From: Flavobacteria bacterium RIFCSPLOWO2_12_FULL_31_7 | GTDB taxonomy: Bacteria > Bacteroidota > Bacteroidia > Flavobacteriales > Flavobacteriaceae | Length of the DNA: 5,581 nt | Direction of reading: 5' to 3' | NCBI GenBank assembly: GCA_001800945.1 | Contig: MGWJ01000119.1 | Location: 1-5,581, forward strand | Shown: positions 1 to 5,185 of the stretch, in pieces | How positions within the stretch are numbered: the stretch's first letter is position 1 | Layout: each line of letters starts with the position of its first letter | Position numbers and translations under genes: made by a program | Notes under the pieces: generated by a model | Told to the model about the DNA's origin: nothing | What the model saw: the letters and a program-made list of their open reading frames with translations, nothing else | Databases searched by the model: none

Positions 1-22
1 AACAACACACAAATTAATATAC

Positions 23-898
23 ATGCAACTACTCGACGGAAAAAAAGTATCAGAGGAAATTAAAAATGAAATTGCTGCAGAAGTAGCAAAAATGAAAGCT
101 AACGGTGAAAAAGTACCACATTTAGCTGCAATTATTGTAGGTAATGATGGTGCGAGTTTAACTTATGTGGGAAGTAAAGTAAAAGCATGCGAAAGAGTTG
201 GTTTTGAATCGACTTTAATCAAAATGCCAAGTACTACTTCAGAAACAGAATTGCTTAAAAAAATTAAGGAATTAAATGAAGATGCTAACATTGATGGTTT
301 TATCGTGCAATTACCTTTGCCTCCACAAATTGATACACAAGAAATTTTAATGGCGGTTTGTCCGTCTAAAGATGTGGATGGATTTCATCCTGAAAATTTC
401 GGAAAAATGGCTTTGGATATGAGTACATTTATTCCAGCAACACCTTTCGGAATTTTAGAATTGTTAGAAAGATATAACGTGCAAACGCAAGGAAAACACA
501 CGGTAGTTATTGGAAGAAGTCATATTGTGGGTCGTCCAATGAGTATTTTAATGGGAAGAAAAGGTTTTCCAGGGAATTCGACTGTAACTGTGACACATAC
601 ATATACTAAAAATATCACTCAAATTACTTCACAAGCAGATATTATTATTTCTGCATTAGGAGTTCCGAATTATTTAAAAGCGGAAATGATTAAAGATGAC
701 GCTGTAATTATCGATGTTGGTATTACTCGTGTTGCCGATGAATCTACAGATAAAGGCTATAAAATTGTTGGTGATGTAGATTTTGAAAATGTGTCTAAAA
801 AAGCTTCGTACATCACGCCAGTTCCTGGAGGTGTTGGACCAATGACAATTGCAATGTTGTTGAAAAACACTTTAATAGCAAGGGCAAATAAAAAGTAA
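23..898 (+). CDS. folD: Bifunctional methylenetetrahydrofolate dehydrogenase / methenyltetrahydrofolate cyclohydrolase
   Basis: Cytosolic enzyme that interconverts 5,10-methylene-THF, 5,10-methenyl-THF and 10-formyl-THF, using NADP(+), and so supplies one-carbon units for purine and formyl-Met-tRNA synthesis. The 291 residues match the usual family length (E. coli FolD has 288). The N-terminal catalytic domain carries TYVGSKVKACERVGF (47-61), with Tyr48 and the catalytic Lys52. It also has VQLPLP (95-100) with Gln96, and KDVDGFHP (116-123) with Asp119. These correspond to E. coli Tyr50, Lys54, Gln98 and Asp121 at a constant offset of two. The Rossmann part has IGRSHIVGRPM (163-173), DVGITR (231-236), VGDVDF (249-254) and the family signature TPVPGGVGPMT (265-275). 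All key residues are present, so it should be active. The ATG at 23 gives the expected MQLLDGKKVS N-terminus. Only 22 bases precede it, so its promoter or any upstream operon partner is outside the window. A hairpin terminator follows 39 nt after the stop. Confidence 0.98.
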   Translation: MQLLDGKKVSEEIKNEIAAEVAKMKANGEKVPHLAAIIVGNDGASLTYVGSKVKACERVGFESTLIKMPSTTSETELLKKIKELNEDANIDGFIVQLPLPPQIDTQEILMAVCPSKDVDGFHPENFGKMALDMSTFIPATPFGILELLERYNVQTQGKHTVVIGRSHIVGRPMSILMGRKGFPGNSTVTVTHTYTKNITQITSQADIIISALGVPNYLKAEMIKDDAVIIDVGITRVADESTDKGYKIVGDVDFENVSKKASYITPVPGGVGPMTIAMLLKNTLIARANKK

Positions 899-937
899 AA
901 TAGTAGATTATATATTCAAAGAAAATAAAAATGAAAT

Positions 938-967
938 GAGCTCAGCATTATGTTGGGCTCTTTTTTT
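938..967 (+). terminator. Rho-independent terminator of folD
   Basis: A 10-bp stem, GAGCTCAGCA (938-947) with TGTTGGGCTC (951-960), closes on a TTA triloop with two G-U pairs. It is followed directly by seven T (961-967). The T tract runs into the stop codon of the convergent gene (966-968). Read leftward, the same hairpin lies just past that gene's stop and is followed by an interrupted T-rich run, so it probably stops transcription from both sides. Confidence 0.9.
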
Positions 968-1664
968 AAATAATAAGGTTAGGTTTTACTTTCTCCTTTA
1001 ATATCATAAACTTGTAAAAAGTAAAGTGAGATAATCCATAAAAGAAAATTACCATTTGATATATGGCTTCGCTTTTAATGTAAAATTTATTGATGAAAAA
1101 CGCTCCGATTTGAATGATAAAAAGAATAGAGCTTAATAAAAGCCAATATCCTTTAAGGTCATAATTATTGTTGTAGTGGATAATTGCAATTCCACCAATA
1201 ATGGATGTAATTAGTGCATTTAAAATCCAAATAATTAGTGAATCCCCAAGGGAATGTAAAACCAATTCAATAATATAAAGATATAATATGAAAAACGGTA
1301 AGCATGCCAAGCCAATAGCTAAACGATTTTCTTTAGTGATTAATGGTAGCAAGATTAATAACAAAAGAAGTTTATAACTAATTGAAGAAAAGCTACCGTA
1401 AATAAATAAATCTTGATTTCCACTTGCGAATAGGCAAGAAGCTATTTGATACAATAATAAAGCTGCGATATAAATGCCGTTCTTTTTACGAGCTGTAATA
1501 AGGTATAGAAATAAAAGTAAAGGTATTCTGGCAAACCAAAAAATAGTTTCAGCAGTTGTGAACTTAAAAAAAGAGCAAATGCTATACAGAACTAAGTTTA
1601 AAAAGTAAACTAGTACAAGGATATTGATTGCTTTTTTATTTTTTAATAAATTGGTAATTGTCAT
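966..1664 (-). CDS. Eight-helix integral membrane protein, divergent YhhN/TMEM86-like
   Basis: The 232-residue protein is almost entirely hydrophobic, with about eight predicted membrane helices near residues 13-34, 41-58, 63-82, 86-109, 115-137, 142-163, 172-192 and 199-222. Length and helix number fit the YhhN/TMEM86 family, some members of which hydrolyse lysoplasmalogens. The resemblance is by pattern only. There is ARIPLLLFLYL after helix 1, an Ala/Ser-rich helix 3 ending in SGNQD (81-85), and a C-terminal pair WLLLSSILF...INKF (174-194) then YQMVIFFYGLSHF (202-214). The acidic residue expected in the penultimate helix appears to be replaced by Gln/Gly, so enzymatic activity cannot be assumed. 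The ATG at 1664 follows an in-frame TAA with no gap. A terminator at 1773-1825 separates it from the next leftward gene, so it should have its own promoter in 1668-1772, but no clear one was found. The gene converges on folD. Real gene: high confidence; family: moderate to low. Confidence 0.75.
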   Translation of the reverse strand: MTITNLLKNKKAINILVLVYFLNLVLYSICSFFKFTTAETIFWFARIPLLLFLYLITARKKNGIYIAALLLYQIASCLFASGNQDLFIYGSFSSISYKLLLLLILLPLITKENRLAIGLACLPFFILYLYIIELVLHSLGDSLIIWILNALITSIIGGIAIIHYNNNYDLKGYWLLLSSILFIIQIGAFFINKFYIKSEAIYQMVIFFYGLSHFTFYKFMILKEKVKPNLII

Positions 1665-1784
1665 TTATTTAGCTAAGTCTGGTTTTAAACTTATGAATTC
1701 AAAATCTCTTATTTCTTGTATAAAGGTAGCTTTTTTTAATGATTTAAATGGTGAAGCAACCTTTTGAATAACAAAAAACAACCC
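1665..1784 (-). other. 39-codon open frame directly upstream of, and in frame with, the membrane protein gene
   Basis: Reading leftward after a TAG at 1785-1787, the frame stays open for 39 codons and closes with TAA (1665-1667). The ATG of the membrane protein gene follows immediately in the same frame. The product reads in part ATFIQEIRDFEF and ISLKPDLAK, which has a protein-like composition. There is no ATG; the only usual alternative start is TTG at 1779-1781, and that lies inside the terminator stem. It could be a decayed N-terminal extension, a coupled small ORF, or chance: in DNA this AT-rich an open frame of this length is not rare. Confidence 0.15.
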
Positions 1785-1825
1785 CTAAGTAGTTGTTGAT
1801 TAACTATTTAGGGGTTGTTTTTTTT
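1773..1825 (-). terminator. Long bidirectional hairpin terminator after the PID-CTERM-like gene
   Basis: Arm AACAACCCCTAA (1777-1788) pairs perfectly with TTAGGGGTTGTT (1808-1819). Flanking A and T runs extend it to 16 bp (1773-1788 with 1808-1823). The loop holds a second 5-bp stem, TAGTT (1790-1794) with AACTA (1802-1806). Leftward transcripts from the small gene ending at 1842 meet it about 17 nt past the stop, and it gives them a six-T tail. Rightward it gives an eight-T tail (1818-1825). It separates the small gene from the membrane protein gene. Confidence 0.9.
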
Positions 1826-1841
1826 GTTTTTTTAAGCTTTT

Positions 1842-2045
1842 TTATTTCGTTATAGAAACTTTATTTTTTGTTATTATGTAATAAGCAAAAGCAATTCCTA
1901 CTGCGACTAACCAAATAATTTGGCTATCAATTGGTGCTGGAAGTGGGTCTGGATCCGCAGGTGGATCAACAGGTTGTGCTGTTGCAAAAAAACCTATGAA
2001 AGTTATAATAACTGTCAAGTATGCTTTTAGTAAATTATTTTTCAT
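1842..2045 (-). CDS. Small secreted protein with PID-CTERM-like sorting tail
   Basis: A 67-residue protein made almost only of targeting signals. Residues 1-23 form a Sec signal peptide (MKNNLLKAY, hydrophobic core TVIITFIGFF, likely cleavage ATA|QP). Residues 24-37 are a short Pro/Asp linker (PVDPPADPDPLP). Then come PID (38-40), a membrane-spanning segment (about 43-58) and a basic tail, TKNKVSITK (59-67). The order Pro-Ile-Asp, hydrophobic helix, basic end matches what I recall as the PID-CTERM putative sorting domain of flavobacteria, where many short stand-alone copies occur. The mature peptide would be about 44 residues. Function is unknown; it could be a membrane-anchored envelope peptide or a substrate of an uncharacterised sorting system. 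It has a -7 promoter box 39 bases upstream and its own terminator, so it is probably a single-gene unit. The ATG at 2045 places the signal peptide correctly. Confidence 0.82.
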   Translation of the reverse strand: MKNNLLKAYLTVIITFIGFFATAQPVDPPADPDPLPAPIDSQIIWLVAVGIAFAYYIITKNKVSITK

Positions 2046-2083
2046 TTTATATTTAGATTATGAGGGGTTCTTAATATTATTCA

Positions 2084-2091
2084 CAAAAATA
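2084..2091 (-). promoter_or_regulatory. Probable -7 box of the small secreted protein gene
   Basis: Read leftward this is TATTTTTG, an exact match to the Bacteroidota -7 consensus TAnnTTTG. Transcription would start near 2077, giving a leader of about 30 nt before the ATG at 2045. No TTG is found at the usual distance upstream, so the -33 half is missing or degenerate. Confidence 0.5.
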
Positions 2092-2116
2092 TAAAAAAAA
2101 ACGAAAAAAGAAAGTA

Positions 2117-2221
2117 TTATTTTAAAAAGTGATGTTTTTTTTCATGATGAACAATAATTATCTTCTCAATTTCTAAAATTTTAGTTAATATATCTTCAAT
2201 TAGTTGTTTAATTGTAATCAT
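2117..2221 (-). other. Candidate 34-codon small ORF, leftward
   Basis: The ATG at 2219-2221 opens 34 codons ending in TAA (2117-2119). The product starts MITIKQLIEDILTKILEIEK, an amphipathic helix pattern, and ends IIIVHHEKKHHFLK, rich in His and Lys. The frame is open further upstream to a TAG at 2297-2299, with a hydrophobic stretch (ISLFLLGFVC) but no ATG. It overlaps the promoter of the opposite-strand operon and has no recognised promoter of its own, so it may be chance. Confidence 0.17.
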
Positions 2222-2233
2222 TTCATATTTTTG
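2204..2233 (+). promoter_or_regulatory. Flavobacterial-type promoter of the prolyl-isomerase operon
   Basis: TTG (2204-2206), 19 bases, then TATTTTTG (2226-2233) match the Bacteroidota primary sigma factor consensus, TTG about 19 bases from TAnnTTTG, in both boxes and in spacing. Transcription would begin near 2238-2241, leaving a leader of about 120 nt before the ATG at 2362. This is the only strong promoter seen for the three downstream genes. Confidence 0.7.
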
Positions 2234-2262
2234 CTTGTTACAAACAAAACCTAATAAAAACA

Positions 2263-2316
2263 ATGAAATCGCTCCGAAAAATGTGGTTGCTTTCTGCTAA
2301 CTCAAAAAACAAATAA
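2263..2316 (+). other. 17-codon upstream ORF in the operon leader
   Basis: ATG at 2263 to TAA at 2314-2316 encodes MKSLRKMWLLSANSKNK. It lies wholly between the predicted transcription start and the first structural gene, ending 45 nt before its ATG. No run of one amino acid suggests classical attenuation, and no alternative terminator hairpin is evident. It may be a leader peptide or incidental. Confidence 0.2.
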
Positions 2317-2361
2317 AAGCGAAATCATAACGACTCAAAAAAAAGAAATAATTAGTATCAT

Positions 2362-4329
2362 ATGAAATTACAAAACATTTTTTTAGCATTATTTTTAACT
2401 TTTTGCTTTAATTCATTTGCTCAGAATTCTAAAGAGGTACTTTTTACCATAGATAATAATCAGTATTTTACAGATGAGTTTAAAAGAATCTACCTTAAAA
2501 ATTTAGATTTGGTAAAAGATGATTCGCAAAAAGATTTAAATCAATATTTAGATTTGTTTATTGGGTATAAATTAAAAGTTAATAAAGCCTATAAATTAGG
2601 ATTGCAAAATAATTCTAAATACCAAAATGAATTAAGTTCCTACAGAAATCAGCTTTCAAAAACCTATTTAAATGATTCAAAAGTTACGAATCAATTGATT
2701 GAAGAAGCCTACAACAGAAGTTTAAAAGAAATAAAGGCTTCTCACATTTTACTTTCATTTGACGAAAGCATCAAAGGTGCTGATACATTAGCTTTTTACA
2801 ATAAAGCTTTAGAATTAAAGAAACGTATTGAAAAAGGAGAAGATTTTGAAGCTATTGCTATTGCCAATTCTCAAGATCCATCTGTTGCAGAAAATAAAGG
2901 AAATTTAGGTTACTTTTCATCTTTTAGAATGGTGTATCCTTTTGAAAGTGCAGCATATAAAACTAAAGTTGGTCAAATTTCAAACCCAGTAAGAACTCGT
3001 TTTGGTTACCATCTTATTAAAGTAACTGATGTTAGAGATAATAAAGGTGAAGTCACTGTTGCCCATATTATGATTTTAAATCCAACAGAGGCAACAGATG
3101 AAGCAAAGGCTAAAGCTAAACAAACTATTGATGATATTTCTAAAAAAATTCAACAGGGTGAAAATTTTGAAGCTCTAGCGGCACAGTTTTCTGAAGATAA
3201 ATCTAGCGCTGTTAAAGGTGGAGTTTTGCAACGTTTTGGAACTGGACAATTGAGTTCTGAAGCCTTTGAAAATGTAGCTTTTTCACTTGTAAATAAAGGA
3301 GATATTTCGCAACCATTCGAATCAGGTTTCGGTTGGCATATTGTTAAATTAATCGAAAAACATCCTTTAAAATCTATAGAAGAATCTAAATTAGAACTAG
3401 AATCTAAAATTAAAAGAGATGAACGATCTATCATTATTACAAACACTTTGGCAAACAAGTTAAAAACGAAGTATTCAGTTGAAATCAATAAAGCACAGTA
3501 TCAAAATATCGAAAAAGCTGTAAATGATGCTGTTTATAGTCAGACTTGGGAAATTCCTACCCAAAAAGAAAATTTCAATGGAAATTTAATTACCATCGAC
3601 AAATCAAAGAAAGTAGCTACTCCTTCTTTTTTGAGCTATATTCATTCGCAACAAAAAAATAAATTAACGACCAAACCTGTGAAAAAATTAGTTGCTGAAC
3701 TTTTCGAATCTTGGAAAGGAGAACAATTAATTACGTATTATAACGATAATTTAGAAAAAGAATTTCCAGAATTTAAAAACATAATGGACGAATATAGAGA
3801 TGGTTTGCTATTGTTCGATTTGATGGAAAATGAAATTTGGACGAAATCTAAAACGGATACTGTTGGTTTAAAAAAATACTACGAAGCTAATAAATCAAAA
3901 TACAATTGGAAAGATAGATATGATGTAGATATTTTATCTTCAACTGATGCTAAAGTTATAAGCGAGGCTCAGAAAATGCTTAAAAAAGGTAAATCAATTG
4001 AAGCCATTAAAGCAAAATTCAATAAAGACAATAAAGTTGCCATTATGGTAAAATCTGGTTTGTTCGAAAAAAATTACGACATCTTAGATAAAATCCCAAC
4101 ACTTGTAAAAGGAGTTGAAAATACTTATAAAGATGCAAATTACAGCTTTGTTGTAAATGTGAAAAATATGAAACCTTCACAAACTAAAGAGTTAGAAGAA
4201 TGTAAAAGCAAAGTCATAAACGATTATCAGCAATATTTAGAAGCAACTTGGGTAGATGAATTGAAAAAAGAGTTTTTAGTTAAAGTCAATCAAGATGTTT
4301 TTGAAAAAGCGAAGCAACAATTAAAATAG
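2362..4329 (+). CDS. Secreted peptidyl-prolyl cis-trans isomerase with two parvulin (PpiC) domains
   Basis: A periplasmic folding factor of 655 residues. Residues 1-20 are a Sec signal peptide (LFLTFCFNSFA, cleavage before Gln21). Residues 25-115 form a SurA/PrsA-like helical chaperone domain with the phylum-typical run YLDLFIGYKLKVNKAYKLGL (62-81). Parvulin domain 1 spans about 122-222 (KASHILL with His128, SQDPS...GNLGYF, FGYHLIKV with His217). Domain 2 spans about 230-331 (VAHIMI with His235, FSEDKSS...KGGVL, FGWHIVKL with His326). Both keep the two active-site histidines. In domain 2 the position often held by Met (GTGQM) is Leu297. The C-terminal half (about 335-655) is a long chaperone-like region, with VGLKKYYEANKSKYNWKDRY (501-520) resembling the lead-in to a third, decayed parvulin unit. 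The ATG at 2362 is fixed by the signal peptide. It is the first gene of the operon; the next begins 7 nt after its stop. Likely clients are outer-membrane and secreted proteins (inference). Confidence 0.93.
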   Translation: MKLQNIFLALFLTFCFNSFAQNSKEVLFTIDNNQYFTDEFKRIYLKNLDLVKDDSQKDLNQYLDLFIGYKLKVNKAYKLGLQNNSKYQNELSSYRNQLSKTYLNDSKVTNQLIEEAYNRSLKEIKASHILLSFDESIKGADTLAFYNKALELKKRIEKGEDFEAIAIANSQDPSVAENKGNLGYFSSFRMVYPFESAAYKTKVGQISNPVRTRFGYHLIKVTDVRDNKGEVTVAHIMILNPTEATDEAKAKAKQTIDDISKKIQQGENFEALAAQFSEDKSSAVKGGVLQRFGTGQLSSEAFENVAFSLVNKGDISQPFESGFGWHIVKLIEKHPLKSIEESKLELESKIKRDERSIIITNTLANKLKTKYSVEINKAQYQNIEKAVNDAVYSQTWEIPTQKENFNGNLITIDKSKKVATPSFLSYIHSQQKNKLTTKPVKKLVAELFESWKGEQLITYYNDNLEKEFPEFKNIMDEYRDGLLLFDLMENEIWTKSKTDTVGLKKYYEANKSKYNWKDRYDVDILSSTDAKVISEAQKMLKKGKSIEAIKAKFNKDNKVAIMVKSGLFEKNYDILDKIPTLVKGVENTYKDANYSFVVNVKNMKPSQTKELEECKSKVINDYQQYLEATWVDELKKEFLVKVNQDVFEKAKQQLK

Positions 4330-4336
4330 TATTTCA

Positions 4337-5185
4337 GTGAAACTATTCGGGAGTATATGTAGCTTGCTGTTGTTGTTTTCTTGTGGTAAAGAAAATGATA
4401 ATAATGAAACAGATGCCATTGCCCGAGTAAATAACGAATATTTATATAAGTCTGATTTAGAAAATTTAGTTCCAGCAGGGACTTCTAAAAAAGACAGTAT
4501 TGCCCTAGTTAAAGATTTTATAAACAGATGGGCCACACAACAATTACTGATGCGCAATGCCAATAAAAACATCAGTAAAAGTAAACAAATGGAGCTGGAC
4601 GGATTGATAAACCAATATAAAATGGATTTATATTCGAAAGCTTATTTAGAACAATTAGTAGTTACGAAAATCGATACCGTAATCACTCCAGAAGAAATTG
4701 AAAAATATTACAACACAAACAAAAATAATTTTAAAGCCAATAGTCCGTTAGTGAAGTTGAGATACATCAACTTAGTAAAAGGGAATAACAAGTTAGCAAG
4801 TATTAGTGCGAAGTTTTCAAGTTTTAAAAGTAAAGATAAAAAAGACTTAAAAAAATTAGCCATACAGTTTAAAGATTACGCATTTAATGATAGTATTTGG
4901 GTAGATATTGATCAGGTATATGAAAGATTGCCTTTTGTGAATCAAGATAATATTGCCAAATTTATCGATCCAGGAATTTCGTATCAATATGTTGATTCCA
5001 CCTCTATTTGGTTGGTAAAAGTGAGAGATATGATACAAAAAAACAATGTGGTACCTTTGTCTTACATATCGCCAACGATTAAGCAGATAATTTTAAATAA
5101 AAGAAAAACAGATTTAATAAATAAAATTCAAACAGAAATAACAAATGATGCCATTAAAGACAATGATTTCGAAATTTTCAAATAA
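4337..5185 (+). CDS. Lipoprotein, SurA/parvulin-like chaperone apparently lacking catalytic residues
   Basis: A 282-residue predicted lipoprotein: MKLFGSICSLLLLFS then Cys16 in an LFSC lipobox, followed by charged GKENDNNE. It starts with GTG; the next in-frame ATG is near residue 72 and would lose the lipobox, so GTG at 4337 is well supported. Residues 27-115 resemble a SurA-type N-terminal chaperone domain (AIARVNNEYLYKSDLENL, then a helical RWATQQLLMRNA). ITPEEIEKYYNTNKNNFKA (116-134) is the usual linker into a parvulin domain. What follows (139-231) has parvulin-like spacing, ending SIWLVKVRDM where GYHIIKV is expected. It lacks the ARHIL-type histidine, the Gly-Gly turn and the terminal His, so it is probably a non-enzymatic holdase or an accessory to its neighbours. 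It sits 7 nt after the two-domain isomerase gene and overlaps the SurA-like gene by 23 nt, implying co-translation. Automatic annotation may call it a peptidylprolyl isomerase. Confidence 0.85.
   Translation: MKLFGSICSLLLLFSCGKENDNNETDAIARVNNEYLYKSDLENLVPAGTSKKDSIALVKDFINRWATQQLLMRNANKNISKSKQMELDGLINQYKMDLYSKAYLEQLVVTKIDTVITPEEIEKYYNTNKNNFKANSPLVKLRYINLVKGNNKLASISAKFSSFKSKDKKDLKKLAIQFKDYAFNDSIWVDIDQVYERLPFVNQDNIAKFIDPGISYQYVDSTSIWLVKVRDMIQKNNVVPLSYISPTIKQIILNKRKTDLINKIQTEITNDAIKDNDFEIFK

Larger units (their letters stand above)
2046..2361. other. Divergent intergenic region between the small secreted protein gene and the chaperone operon
   Basis: These 316 bases are very AT-rich and separate two divergent genes. 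They hold the leftward -7 box (2084-2091), the rightward promoter (2204-2233), and the operon leader (about 2240-2361) with a 17-codon ORF. The leftward strand also has a frame open from 2296 to 2117. No tRNA, known riboswitch core, insertion-sequence end or convincing repeat was seen. A short TTGTT-ACA-AACAA dyad (2235-2247) lies at the expected transcription start, too weak to name as an operator. Confidence 0.7.

Noticed and set aside
1721..1759. Possible leftward promoter for the membrane protein gene: TACCTTTA (1721-1728 read leftward) with TTG at 1757-1759
   Set aside because: The -7 box has one mismatch and the gap to TTG is 28 bases, well beyond the usual 17-23.
2124..2140. A-run, GTGATG, T-run that could fold as a hairpin
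   Set aside because: The stem is only A-T pairs from homopolymer runs; not a credible terminator or operator.
2235..2247. TTGTT-ACA-AACAA dyad at the predicted operon transcription start
   Set aside because: Five A/T-rich pairs around a 3-base loop are expected by chance here; no known operator fits.
2269..2322. TCGCT (2269-2273) and AGCGA (2318-2322) as the closing stem of a leader RNA structure
   Set aside because: Only five pairs enclosing about 44 bases, with no supporting inner helix.
3150..3488. Leftward 112-codon ORF inside the two-domain isomerase gene
   Set aside because: Antisense shadow of a well-supported coding region; no recognisable domain and no promoter.
4321..4572. Leftward 83-codon ORF over the start of the lipoprotein gene
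   Set aside because: Lies opposite the lipoprotein signal peptide and N-terminal domain; product has no coherent pattern.
4856..5038. Leftward 60-codon ORF inside the lipoprotein gene
   Set aside because: Antisense shadow with no family features.
5145..5150. Upstream ATGs at 5145 and 5148 as the start of the SurA-like gene
   Set aside because: Possible, but they lengthen the signal-peptide n-region with MMPLKT and the overlap to 41 nt; 5163 gives the more usual signal peptide.
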